This document shows positions 50,365 to 60,282 of a DNA stretch of 64,000 nucleotides, piece after piece. The notes beneath the pieces were generated by a model. It was not told the origin of the DNA. It did not search any database and saw nothing but the letters and a program-made list of their open reading frames with translations. Every line of letters starts with the position of its first letter. Positions within the stretch are counted from its first letter, which is position 1. Position numbers and translations under genes: made by a program. The stretch is from Actinomadura sp. WMMA1423 (GTDB lineage Bacteria; Actinomycetota; Actinomycetes; Streptosporangiales; Streptosporangiaceae): positions 3,038,001 through 3,102,000 of the forward strand of contig NZ_CP041244.1 of assembly GCF_006547145.1 (NCBI RefSeq). Reading direction: 5' to 3'.

Positions 50365-53300
50365 GCGGGCGCCTCCTCGCTCAGCACGGCCAGGACGACG
50401 GGTTCGGCGACGCCGCGGACGCCGGTCGCCATGGTGGCCACGCGGACGTCCCCGGCGGCCAGCACCACCCAGCCGTCCTCGTGGGTGGAGTGGACGGTGA
50501 ACCGCGTCCCGGCGGGGAGCGCCGCTCCGGCCGCCGACTCCGCCGCCGCCTGCATGCGGGTCGCGGCGGTGTCGAACTCCTCGTCGAGCGCGTCGGCGAG
50601 CGCGAGGCCGTCCGCGCCGAGCAGCCCTGCCCACTCCTCGCGGTCCCGGGAGGTGACCAGGCGCAGGTCGCAGCCCGGCGTACTGGACGCCAGGGTGACG
50701 CCCGCGCTGTGCGCGATCGACACGGCGGCACCGGTACTGGCCTCCGGCCTGCCGTCCGGGCCGCGGCGCAGGGTGACGCCGCCGCCGAGCAGCCGGCGGA
50801 CGGCGAGCTCGGCCGCCTCGTCCGGGGACGCGCCCTCCGGGTCGGAGTCGACCACGACCCGGCCGGTGAGGCCGAACGCGACGAGGGCGTGCTCGACGTA
50901 GGGGCCGAGGAGGGCGGGCACCCAGCCGGCGGGCAGCGGGAACTTCTCCACCATCCGGGTCGTGAAGCCCTCCCAGGTCTCGATCAGCTCGCCGTCCTCG
51001 TCGGTGACCTCCATGTCCCAGCAGTCCTCGTCAAGCCGGTAGCGGGCGTGGACGAACGCGGCGGTCGCGCCCGCGCGCGGCCCGGGGACGAGCCGCCGCA
51101 CGCCCGCCGGGATCGCGAGGACGGTCGGGGCGCACAGGGCGAGCGGCTGCATGTAGGCGTCGCGGGCGGCGGGGTCGCCGAGCAGCAGCCGGTCCGGCAG
51201 GTAGCGGCCGAACCAGTCCACGCGGGTGTCGGGCAGCAGCCGGGCGGTGACGTGCCTGGCGTCGGCGCGCCGGATGTCGCCCATCAGCCGGAACCGGGGC
51301 CCGTGGAACAGCATCGGCCCGTACAGCTCGGTCTGCGGGTCGATCGCCATGGGCGGCAGCGCGGCGTTCTCCGGCCGGACGAGCCCGCTGCCCTTGGGCG
51401 CGGCGGCGGGCGTCTCGCAGACGGCGCGGAAGTGGTCCACCCTGAAGTCGGTGGTGCTGCACCGCACGACCGTCGCGACGCTGCCGGGGCCGGTGCGCAG
51501 CGCGGCGACCCGGACGGTGACGGTGGCGTCCTCGGCGACCGCGATCGCCCGCAGGAACTCCACGTCGGTGAGGACGGGCGCGGCACCGGACGCGACGTCC
51601 AGGCCGAGCAGCGCGGCGGCGGCCTGCGCCATGATCTCCATGCCGACCGTGCCGGGCAGGACGGCCTCGGTCCCGCCGCCGAACACGTGCTCGGCGAGGT
51701 AGGGGTCGCTGCCCCAGCCCACATCGGAGTCGGCGACCAGCTCGATGCCGGGGTAGCTCACCCGCGGCCGCTCCAGGAAGCGCAGCAGCGGCGGCTCGTC
51801 CGCGCCGAACGACACGGTGGGCATCTCGCCGAACCGCCCGGTGACGACCGCGACGACGGGCGCGCCCGGGTCGGCGGCCAGGTCGCGCAGCATCGCGACG
51901 CCCTGCTCCGGGGTGATCGTGGTGACGCCGGCGCGGGACAGGTTCTCCACCGAGCCGAGCCGCTCCCCCATTCCGACGCCCGACCACAGCGACCACTCGA
52001 CGGCGCGGAACCGGCAGTGCGGCAACTCGGCGGCGAGCCGCTCGACCAGGTCGCTCTGCCACTCGTTGGCGACGGCGTAGTGGGCCTCGCCGCGCAGCCC
52101 GGCGCGCCCGGTCATGCTCCCGAAGGTGATGACGAGCCGCAGGCGGGCGGCGTCGACGGCCGCGAGGACGGCCTCCAGGCCCGCGACCTTGGGGTCGATG
52201 GTGCGGGCGTAGTCGTCGTCGGTCAGCTCCTCCAGCAGCTTCGGGACGTTGCCGCCCGCGCCGTGCAGGACGGCCGTGACCGGGCCGAGCGCGGCCTCCG
52301 CCTCGGCGACGGCCTCGGCGACCCGGGCGGCGTCGGTCACGTCGGCGCGCAGGTAGCGGGCGGCGACCCCGGCGGCCTCCATGCGTTCGAGGTTGGCGGT
52401 CAGCTCCGCGTCGCCCGCCGGGTCGGACCGCCCGACCAGGGCGAGCCGGGCGCCGCTCTCGCGGGCCAGGGCAAGGGCGCACTCGGCGGAGATGCCCTTG
52501 CCGCCGCCGGTGACGAGCAGCACGTCGTCCGGGCCGAGCGGCAGGTCGGTGCCGTGCGGCTCGACCGGCGCGAGCACGGGCTCGCGGCGCGCGCCGTCGT
52601 GGATCACCTCGCGGAACCGGCCCGTCGCGGCGGCGTCCGCCGCGACCAGCGCCGGGGTCGCGGGATCGCCGAGGTCGGCGGTCACCACGGTGGTCGCCAC
52701 CCAGGGCGCCTCCAGGTGCAGGGTCTTGGCGAACCCTGCCGCACCCGGCCCGTCCTGGACGACGACGCAGCGCGTCACGTCCTTGCCCGCGAGGACGGCG
52801 TCCGCGCCCGCCCGCAGCGCCGCGAGCCGGTCCGCGGCGGAGGGGACGACGACCAGGACGCCCTCCCCCAACTCCGCCGCCTCCAGCGCCTCGCGCAGCG
52901 CCCCGGCCGCGGGGTGGTCCCCGACGACCCGCCAGGAGCCCGCGGCGCGCGGGGCGACCCGTCCGGGCGCCGCCGTCTCCCGCCGGTCCACCGCGAAGGC
53001 CCGCACCCAAGGACCGACCCCGGGCGGGACGATCCTGGCGGCGGCGGCCTCGGCGTCGTCCTCCCCGGCGCCCCCGGTCGCGACCAGTTCCCGGAGCGTC
53101 TCGGCGACCTGCCCGAGTGTGGCGGTCGCGTAGCCGGTGGGGGCGGCGGTCTCGGCCAGGTCCAGCGTGCGCATGGCCTCGCCGACCAGTTCGGACACGA
53201 CGATCGAGCTGAGGTGCAGGTCGTCCAGGAACTTGCTGTCGGCCTGGACGGCGTCGAGCGGGAACTCGGCGCGGCGCGCGACCAGCGTCCGCATCAGCAG

Positions 53301-56170
53301 CAGCGGGTCGTCGGTCCCGACCTCGGCCGGTACGCCGTCCCCGGAGGCGGCACCGGCCCCGGCGCCCGGCACGGCGGCGCGGGCGGCGGCGTCGGCGAGC
53401 AGCGCCGCGTCCACCTCGGGCACGATCTCGCAGAAGTTGGAGATGAACACCGGCTCGGTCTCGGGGTCGAACGGCCGGACCAGCCGGTCGGCGAACAGCT
53501 CCCCGACCCGCACGTCCGCGCCGACGGCGAACGCGGCGCCGAGCGCCCCGAGCAGCCCGGCCAGGGAGTCCTCGTCGGTGCGCGTCGCGACGGCGGGCAC
53601 GCCGGTGATCTCGCGGGCGAGGTGCGTGAGCACCTGCCCCGGCCCGACCTCGATGAGCAGATCCGACCTCTCGGCGCCGGCACCGAGGGCCTCGGCGAAC
53701 AGGACGGGGGCGGTGATCTGCTCGCGCAGCAGGGCGCGCAGCTCCTCCGGCGTCAGCGCGGCGGGCAGCGCCGCGCCGGTCACCGTGGAGAACACCGGGC
53801 GGCGCGCCGGCGCGAGCGGCTCGCCGCGCAACCGGGCCTCGAACGCCTCGGCTGCGGGCGCGACCAGCGGCGAGTGGAACGCGTGCGACACCGGCAGCCG
53901 GACGGCCTGGAGCCCGGCCCGGGTGGCGCGGCCGATGACCCGCAGCAGCCCGTCCGCCGGGCCGGAGACCACGGTCTGCCTGGGGCCGTTGTGGCCAGCG
54001 ATGACCACGCCGTCGTCCGCGCCGTCGAGCAGCCCGGCGACGGTCTCGGCGTCGGCGGTGATGCCCGCCATCGCGCCGTCGTCCGCCGCCAGCTCGCTCA
54101 TCGTCGCGCCGCGCGCCGCCGCGATCCGCAGCAGCGCGTCCTCGTCGAGGGCGTCGGCCCAGTGCAGCGCGGTGATCTCGCCGAGGCTGTGCCCCACCGC
54201 GGCGGCGCCCTCCACGCCGAGCGCGGACAGCACCCGCAGCCCGGCGGCCGAGGCGGTCGCGATGCGCGGCTGGGCGACGGCGGTCTCGACCTGGTCGGCC
54301 CCGACGGGCAGCGCGGCCGTCTCGTACAGCTCCTCCACGGACTCGAAGCGGCGGCGCAGCGCCCCGCCGTCCGAGCGGGTGCCCGACCCCTGGCCGGGGA
54401 ACAGCAGCACGATGCGGGGCCGCTCGCCCGGACCGCCGACGAACACGCCGGCCGCCGGGTCGATGTGCCGCACGGCCCCTTCGCCCGCGGACCCGGTCGC
54501 CTCGCCGGCCAGTTCGGCGACGTGGCGCAGGGCGTCCGCGAGCGCCGCCGGGGCTCCGGCGACGACGGCGGCGCGCCACGGCCGCCGCGCCACCCCCCGG
54601 CCAGGTGCGCGGCGAGGTCGGGCAGCTCGGACCGGGCGGCGGCCTCCGCCACCGCCGCCAGCGCCGTGGCCCGCTCGGCGAGCGCGGCGGGCGAGTCGGC
54701 GTCCAGCGCGAACAGCTCGGCGTCCTGCGGGGAGTTGAGGACGGTGCGGGTGCGGTTGCCGACGCGGGCGCGGCGCGAGGGCCGCGGCGCCTCGACCACC
54801 ATGTGCGTGTTGATGCCGCCGAAGCCCATCGCGCTGACGCCCGCGCGCGGCGGCGCGCCCTCCGGCCACGCCTCGCCCTTGCGCAGGACGCGCAGCGCGT
54901 CGCGGCCCTCGTCCAGCAGCGGGTGCGGGCGCTCGCAGCCGGTGGTCGGGGGCAGCACGCCCGCGCCGACCGCCTGCACGCTCTTGATCAGCCCGGCGAC
55001 GCCCGCGGCGGCCTTGGTGTGCCCGATGTTGGCCTTGATCGAGCCGACCGCGGCGGGCGGCGCGGACCCGCCGGCCGCGCGGCGCGCCTCGATCAGCGTC
55101 TCCAGCTCGGCGGCGTCGCCGACGGCCGTGCCGGTGCCGTGCCCCTCGAAGTAGGCGACCTCGTCCGGGCCGAACCCGGCGCGCCGGTAGGCGCGGTCGA
55201 GCGCCAGGCGCTGCCCGTCGGTCTCCGGGCGGGTGATGCCGCCCGCCCCGTCCGAGGACACGCCCCACCCGTCGATGAAGCCGCGCACGCGGTGGCCCCG
55301 CGCGACCGCGTCCTCCTCGCGCATCAGCACGACCATGCCGCAGCCCTCGCCGGGCCAGAACCCGGCGGACCGCTGGTCGTAGACGCGCATCTCCTCGACG
55401 GCGAGCGCGCCCGCGCGGGAGAACCCGATCAGCTCGGTGGCGTCGACGCTGATGTCCACGCCGCCCGCGACCGCCAGGTCCAGGTCGCCGGTCAGCAGCG
55501 AGTTGCACGCCGTGATGACCGACAGCAGCGACGACGCGCACGCGCCGTCCACGACGTAGCCGCCGCCGTTGAAGTCGAAGTGGTTGCAGATGCGCCCGGC
55601 GATCGTGTTGGACAGGCCGCCCGCCAGGGAGTCGCCGTCCGGGACGGGGAACGGCGCCTTGTAGGAGTGCTCCAGGTCGGCGAGCAGCGACGCGAGGCGG
55701 TCGGTCTCCACGTCGCCCTTCAGCGCGTCGGCCACCACGCGCCGCACGTAGGGCCATCGCAGCCGCATCTGCGCCGCGCGGATGCCCTCGCCGGTGAGGG
55801 AGTTGCCGACGAGCACGCCGGTGCTCTCGCCCGGGGCGCCGCGGCCCTCGGGGAACCCGGCGTCGGCCAGCGCCTCCGCCGCCGTCTCCAGCGCGAGCCA
55901 GTGGGTGAGGTCGGCGTTGCGGTAGGTGGACCCGGCGACCTTGAACTTGACGCGGTCGAACTCCCAGTCGCGCAGCAGCGCCGCCTCGGTGATGTAGATC
56001 TGGTCGGCCGCGGAGCGGTCGGCGCTGTAGTAGTCCTCCAGCCTGATCCGCTGGGACGGGATGCGGCGGAACGAGCGGCGCCCGGCCAGGACGTTGTCCC
56101 ACAGCTCCTCGGGAGTGGCGGCGTCCGGGAAGCGGCACGCCATGCCGACGATCGCTATTCGAGAACTCAC
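50361..56170 (-). CDS. pksE: Enediyne-type iterative type I polyketide synthase (PKSE), with an apparent frameshift
   Basis: About 1936 codons from a GTG at 56170. Frame A (56170 to ~54599): KS 'RIAIVGMACRFPDAATPEEL', Cys in 'VDGACASSLLSV', His in 'EGHGTGTAVGD' and 'KANIGHTKAAAG'. Frame B (~54598 to 50361): AT 'VGHSLGEITALHW' with His in 'SHAFHSPLV'; ACP 'FLDDLHLSSIVV'; KR 'DVLLVTGGGKGISAECALAL'; DH-like 'YLAEHVFGGGTEAVLPGTVG'; C-terminal PPT-like domain. KS-AT-ACP-KR-DH-PPT and the 'YRNADLTHWLALETAAEALA' block are diagnostic for PKSE, which builds a C15 polyene from malonyl-CoA. The two frames join only if one G is added to a G6 run at 54593-54598. The PPT core 'CDLRLV' and 'AAAESA' look degenerate. 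Confidence 0.85.
54593..54598 (-). other. Frameshift site (G6 homopolymer) in pksE
   Basis: On the coding strand 'CTG GCC GGG GGG TGG' runs out of the KS-linker frame, while the AT-linker frame resumes as 'GTG GCG CGG CGG CCG TGG'. One extra G (G7) restores a continuous protein. It could be a sequencing indel, a real mutation, or slippage. Confidence 0.8.
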
Positions 56171-56847
56171 AGTGCACCCCAATGCGGCGGCGAAAGGCCC
56201 GCGCATTTCCGGGCATCCCGTTTTCGGGCACGCCGAATCGAACGCCGTGCCCCGGGATGGAGGGAATGCGGTCAGGCCGTGACTGACCATTCTCGGAGCG
56301 TGCGGACGCCGCCTGGGGCCCCGCCCACTCCAAGATCAATCTGTAAGTTACTGAACTGTAGGCAGCCTGGTCCGCGGCGTCAAGGGCCCGGAGCAGGCAT
56401 CAAAGAACCATTTTCGAGCCTGCCGCAGCCATTCTCAGCCCGCTCATGCCCGGCATCATGCGTTTGCGGCGTACCGCGCCCGGCATCCCCTTCGATGCCC
56501 GCTTGACCGCTTTCACGGCGAAGGCCGCACGCAGTGCGACGAGCGAAAAGCCGTCCGTCACGGGGCGCAATTCGCCGGGCACCGGAGCATGCCCGAATTC
56601 CAGCCCCGAAACACAGCTTCGGCTCGGCTCGCGCCCGCCGGTCGGCGCCCAAGCCGCCGGATCGACCGCTGGGTCCGAACACCAGGCTCGCGGCCCTTTC
56701 CCTTGGCGAGACAAACATCTCGTTCGTGGTGATCACCCCCCGCCTCGCAGCCTTGGGAAGCTCTGTACCATCTTCCCTGGCCGGAGATCACCGCGCCCGG
56801 CCCGTCTCCTTACGGAGCCGTCAATCGAAAGCCGCTCTAGGAGCATC
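56171..56847. other. 677-bp intergenic region upstream of pksE
   Basis: Contains the pksE leader, with an AT-rich spot around 56333-56375 (ATCTGTAAGTTACTGAACTG) that is the best candidate for its promoter. Short ORFs on both strands (for example 56400-56714 minus) show no family features, and I do not accept them. No RNA gene seen. Confidence 0.6.
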
Positions 56848-57255
56848 ATGACTGCAATCGAGAACACCCCGTCCTCGCCCGATGCCTTGCGGGCCAAGAC
56901 GGCATTCGCCGACTCCAAGGTCAGCCTTCTCACCGGAGCGAGCCTGGCAGGGCTCGCCTTCGTCTACGACAAGGTCCAGGACGCGTCGCCGGCAGAGAGC
57001 ATTCTGCTGTGCATCGCCGGCCTGGCCTTGGCCGTGTCGACCGTCTTCCTGCTGATGGTCGTATTCCCCCGGAGGGGAAGGCTCGGGTTCGGGACCATCC
57101 TGGCCGAGGGCGACTCCCAGGCCGCCACCGAGGCGGAGGAACTGAGGGTGATCGTTCACACCAAGTTCCGCTGCCTTCAGTGCGCGATCAGTGCCATGGG
57201 CTTCGCCGTCCTGCCGTTCCTCGCCGCACTCATCGTGCACGCCGCCTTCGCCTGA
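56848..57255 (+). CDS. PycTM-like small membrane protein (Pycsar effector family-like)
   Basis: 135 residues from the ATG after AGGAGCATC. 'ALRAKTAFADSKVSLLTGAS' then helix 1-2 'LAGLAFVYDKV' and 'ILLCIAGLALAVSTVFLLMV', a linker 'AATEAEELRVIVHTKFRCLQ', and a last helix 'AISAMGFAVLPFLAALIVHA'. The D-x-K before helix 1, the paired helices and the 'K-F/Y-R' before the last helix fit the PycTM/DUF5706 family, membrane effectors of Pycsar phage defence. No cyclase gene is adjacent. Family call is inference. Confidence 0.6.
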   Translation: MTAIENTPSSPDALRAKTAFADSKVSLLTGASLAGLAFVYDKVQDASPAESILLCIAGLALAVSTVFLLMVVFPRRGRLGFGTILAEGDSQAATEAEELRVIVHTKFRCLQCAISAMGFAVLPFLAALIVHAAFA

Positions 57256-57281
57256 CCGCGGCGTGATCGACCCCTACCCAC

Positions 57282-57308
57282 GGTCCCCGCATCCAGCATG
57301 CGGGGGCC
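57282..57308 (+). terminator. Hairpin after the PycTM-like gene
   Basis: GGTCCCCGCAT (57282-57292) and ATGCGGGGGCC (57298-57308), 11-bp stem with one G-U pair, 5-nt loop, 26 bp after the stop. Confidence 0.65.
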
Positions 57309-57347
57309 GCCCTACTTCACGGGTGTTGCGTCCCACCCAACCTTCGA

Positions 57348-58796
57348 TCAACCGGCTGGGGCTGCGGTCGGACTGGTCTCGGGTGGGCGCCGGCGGGCGA
57401 GGACGAGGCTGGTCATCGTCGTGATCGCCATCGCGGCGACGCCGACCAGCGCCGCGGTGGTGTAGGCGCCCTCGGTCGGGAAGAGGCGACCGGCGTCGGT
57501 GCCGACGGCCAGGACCAGACCGCCGATGGCGCTGCCCAGGGAGTACCCGACACTGCGGACGACGTAGTTGAAGCTCATGGCGCTCGACGTCTCACTCTTG
57601 GGCGTGACGGCCAGTATGACGCCGGGCATCGCGGCCGAGAAACCGCCGACGCCGAAGCCCAGCACGCCCATGGCCACCAGCAGTTCGGCCAGGTTGGACC
57701 GGGCCGCCGCGAACAGGACGAACCCGCCGCCGACGATGGCGGCGCTGCCGGCCAGGAGCAGGGGGCCGTCGATCCGCTCGCGGACCCGGGGCGTGAGCTT
57801 GCCTGCGACGAACCCCAGCACGGAGAACGGGATGAGGACCAGCCCCGCCACGAAGGTGGTCAGGCCGAAGCCGTAGCCGGCGCTGTGCGGCGTCTGCGCG
57901 TAACGGGTGATGAGCGTGAGCAGGAGGTACATGCCGCTCCCGCCGACGAACATGGCGATGTTCGCCCCGGCGACCGCCGGGTGCCGTACCGCCCGAACAT
58001 CGACCAGTGGCGTCTTGGTTCGCAGTTCGGAAACGGTCCAGACGCAGAGCAGGAGTACGGCTGCGACGGCAAGGGTCCCCGCCACGGCGAGGTGCCGGCT
58101 CCACAGGCTCCTCTCGCCGGCCAGGAACAGGACGAGGAGCAGTCCACCCGCCAGGACGAGCGCACCGGCCACGTTCACGTGAGCGGAGCGGCCTTCGGGA
58201 GCTGCGGGCATGGAGCGCCACGCGGTCACGAATGCGATGGTGGTGACGAGCAGGCCGAGGCCGTAAGCGGCCCGCAGTCCCCCGAACTGGGCGAGCAGCG
58301 CGGCCAGCGGGTAGCCGACGCCGGCTCCGATGATGGAGACCACTGAGATCAGGGCGATCGTGGCCGCGCCGCGCTCCTTGGGAAGATGGTCGCGGGCCAC
58401 GCCCATCATCAGCGCCGTGAGACCGAGTCCGACGCCTTGGGCCGCTCTGCCCACGAGCAGCCAGGCGAACGGCAGCGGCAGCACGGTGAGCGCGCTGCCG
58501 ACGACGACGATCGCCAGCGTGGCGAGAATCGTGGCCCGCCGGTGCGGGCCGGCGCCGAGCCGGCCGAGGACGGGGGTGGCGACAGCGCCGCTGAGGAGGG
58601 CGATGGTCAGCGTCCACTGCGCGCTGTCGAGGGAGACGTTGAACGTGGTCGCCACGCTGGTGATGAGCGGCGTCCCGAGGCTGGCGACCGCCGCCACGAC
58701 CAGGGCGACGAAGATCAGGGCGGGAACGAGCAGACGCGCCTCGGAACGTATCGGGGCAGTGCTCATGGGCGGGCCATGAGCCTGGGACGCGGTCAC
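57348..58796 (-). CDS. MFS transporter, DHA2-like
   Basis: 482 residues from a GTG that overlaps the marR stop (GTGA). About 14 hydrophobic helices; motif A-like 'GAVATPVLGRLGAGPHRRAT', motif C-like 'ISVVSIIGAGVGYPLAALLA', 'SFNYVVRSVGYSLGSAIGGL'. The size and helix number fit the drug/H+ antiporter DHA2 group. Translationally coupled to the MarR gene, so probably de-repressed by its transported drug or metabolite. Confidence 0.92.
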   Translation of the reverse strand: MTASQAHGPPMSTAPIRSEARLLVPALIFVALVVAAVASLGTPLITSVATTFNVSLDSAQWTLTIALLSGAVATPVLGRLGAGPHRRATILATLAIVVVGSALTVLPLPFAWLLVGRAAQGVGLGLTALMMGVARDHLPKERGAATIALISVVSIIGAGVGYPLAALLAQFGGLRAAYGLGLLVTTIAFVTAWRSMPAAPEGRSAHVNVAGALVLAGGLLLVLFLAGERSLWSRHLAVAGTLAVAAVLLLCVWTVSELRTKTPLVDVRAVRHPAVAGANIAMFVGGSGMYLLLTLITRYAQTPHSAGYGFGLTTFVAGLVLIPFSVLGFVAGKLTPRVRERIDGPLLLAGSAAIVGGGFVLFAAARSNLAELLVAMGVLGFGVGGFSAAMPGVILAVTPKSETSSAMSFNYVVRSVGYSLGSAIGGLVLAVGTDAGRLFPTEGAYTTAALVGVAAMAITTMTSLVLARRRPPETSPTAAPAG

Positions 58797-59251
58797 CGGT
58801 CCGGCTCCTGCCGGGCGCGGCTTTCGAGTTCTGCCAGATGCAGCAGCGCCGGAAGGGCCGCCGCCAAGGCCTCGACCTCGTCACCGGTGAGTTCGTCGAC
58901 CAAGCGCGCGTAGGCGTCGACGCCCGCCTGGCGCCGTGTCCGGACGTACGACGCGCCGGCCTCGGTCAGGCGCACCAGCGTGACCCGCCTGTCGGACGGA
59001 TCGCCCGTCCGCTCGACCAGCCCGGATTCCTCCATCACTCGGACCAGGACGGTCATCGCGGGCTGGGTGACGCCCTCGGCCACCGCCAGATCGGTGATCC
59101 GTCGCGGGCCGGTCCTGTCCAGGGTGGCCAAGGTGGCGGCGGACGTCAGGCTCATGTCGCGGGGAAGGCGTCTCACGGCCCTGATGGCCAGACCGTAGAG
59201 GGCCGAGCCGATGGCATCGGAAGCGCCGTGCGCGGCGCCCTGGCGACTCAT
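58793..59251 (-). CDS. MarR family regulator of the MFS operon
   Basis: 152 residues. 'RDMSLTSAATLATLDRTGPR', 'ITDLAVAEGVTQPAMTVLVR' (recognition helix), wing 'VERTGDPSDRRVTLVRLTEA'. First gene of a two-gene operon with the MFS transporter. A TA-rich dyad 15 bp before its start (59266-59282) is a likely operator. Confidence 0.92.
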   Translation of the reverse strand: MSRQGAAHGASDAIGSALYGLAIRAVRRLPRDMSLTSAATLATLDRTGPRRITDLAVAEGVTQPAMTVLVRVMEESGLVERTGDPSDRRVTLVRLTEAGASYVRTRRQAGVDAYARLVDELTGDEVEALAAALPALLHLAELESRARQEPDR

Positions 59252-59265
59252 GCCAGAAGCATAGC

Positions 59266-59282
59266 AGCTTTATATATAAGCT
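59266..59282. promoter_or_regulatory. Candidate MarR operator
   Basis: AGCTT-TATATAT-AAGCT, 5-bp arms around an AT core, in the 122-bp gap between divergent marR and the MpaB-type gene, overlapping where the marR promoter must lie. Confidence 0.5.
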
Positions 59283-59373
59283 TTATGTATATCTCGGCCA
59301 GAACACGGGGGCGGTGTCGCGAGCCCACCGATGTAATGACACACTTACTTCAGTTTGTCTCATGGAGGTGTAC

Positions 59374-60282
59374 ATGCCGGCGACCGTCCAGCCCCCCGAG
59401 AGCGTCACGTGGCGCGTGCACATCGACCGGTCCATGTGGGTCGGAGGCGTGCGCAGCCTCATGCTCCAGGCGCTGCACCCGATGGCGATGTGGGGCGTCT
59501 GGCAGAACTCCAACTTCCGCGAGGACCCGTTCGGACGGCTCCAGCGGACGTCCGACTTCGTCGGGCTCGGCACGTTCGGCAGCCCGGAGGAGGTCGAGGA
59601 GGCCGCGTACCGGGTGCGGGAGATCCACCGGAGCCTGCGCATCCTCAACCACGACACCGGGAGGAAGGAACGGCTCGACCAGCCCGAACTGCTGCTGTGG
59701 GTGCACTGCGCCGAGGTGTACTCCTACCTGGAGGTGGCGCGGCGGGCCGGGCTGCCGCTGACCGGCGCCATGGCCGACCGGTACCTGTACGAGCAGCGCA
59801 AGTCGGCGACGCTCGTCGGGCTGCACGCCGACGACGTCCCCGGCAGCGTCGCCGACATGGAGGCGTTCTTCGCCGAGATGCGGCCCCGGTTGCGGGTCAC
59901 CGAGGAGGCGGCGGAGACCGTCCGGTTCCTCATGTGGCCGGCGCTGCCGGACAACCTGAGGTTCCTCTCCCCCGGCAAGCCGGGCTACTTCCCGTTCGGC
60001 GCGCTCTGCTACTACTCCCTGCCGGACTGGGCGCGCGAGATGTACGGGTCCCTGCCCGAGGTGCCCCAGCCCGCGGTGACGGCCGCGCTCCGCTCGTTCC
60101 GGCTCGCCATGAACTCGGTACCGGAGCGACTGCACGACTACGCCTTCGCCAAGAACACCCGCGACATGCTGGACCGCGCCCGGCAGCGGCTCGCGGCCGA
60201 CGGCTACGACCTGAGCAAGGGCCTGTACGGCCTGCGCGACCCGCGCCGCTGGCCCGACCGCCGCGCGCTCACCCCGGCTTAG
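59374..60282 (+). CDS. Oxygenase MpaB family protein (DUF2236)
   Basis: 302 residues from the ATG at 59374, with GGAGGT 5 nt upstream. 'VTWRVHIDRSMWVGGVRSLM', 'LQALHPMAMWGVWQNSNFRE', 'RLQRTSDFVGLGTFGSPEEV', 'LLLWVHCAEVYSYLEVARRA' are the DUF2236 blocks, with the conserved 'QALHP' and 'WVH' His residues expected to bind heme. The family includes latex-clearing protein and MpaB-type polyprenyl oxygenases, so it may cleave a double bond in a lipid or terpenoid. Its end overlaps the convergent nuclease gene by 4 bp. Confidence 0.88.
   Translation: MPATVQPPESVTWRVHIDRSMWVGGVRSLMLQALHPMAMWGVWQNSNFREDPFGRLQRTSDFVGLGTFGSPEEVEEAAYRVREIHRSLRILNHDTGRKERLDQPELLLWVHCAEVYSYLEVARRAGLPLTGAMADRYLYEQRKSATLVGLHADDVPGSVADMEAFFAEMRPRLRVTEEAAETVRFLMWPALPDNLRFLSPGKPGYFPFGALCYYSLPDWAREMYGSLPEVPQPAVTAALRSFRLAMNSVPERLHDYAFAKNTRDMLDRARQRLAADGYDLSKGLYGLRDPRRWPDRRALTPA

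Noticed and set aside
50481..55154. 1557-codon plus-strand frame
   Set aside because: Antisense shadow of pksE with low-complexity composition.
56400..56714. 104-codon minus-strand ORF upstream of pksE
   Set aside because: No ribosome site, no recognisable motif, overlapped by equally long ORFs in other frames.
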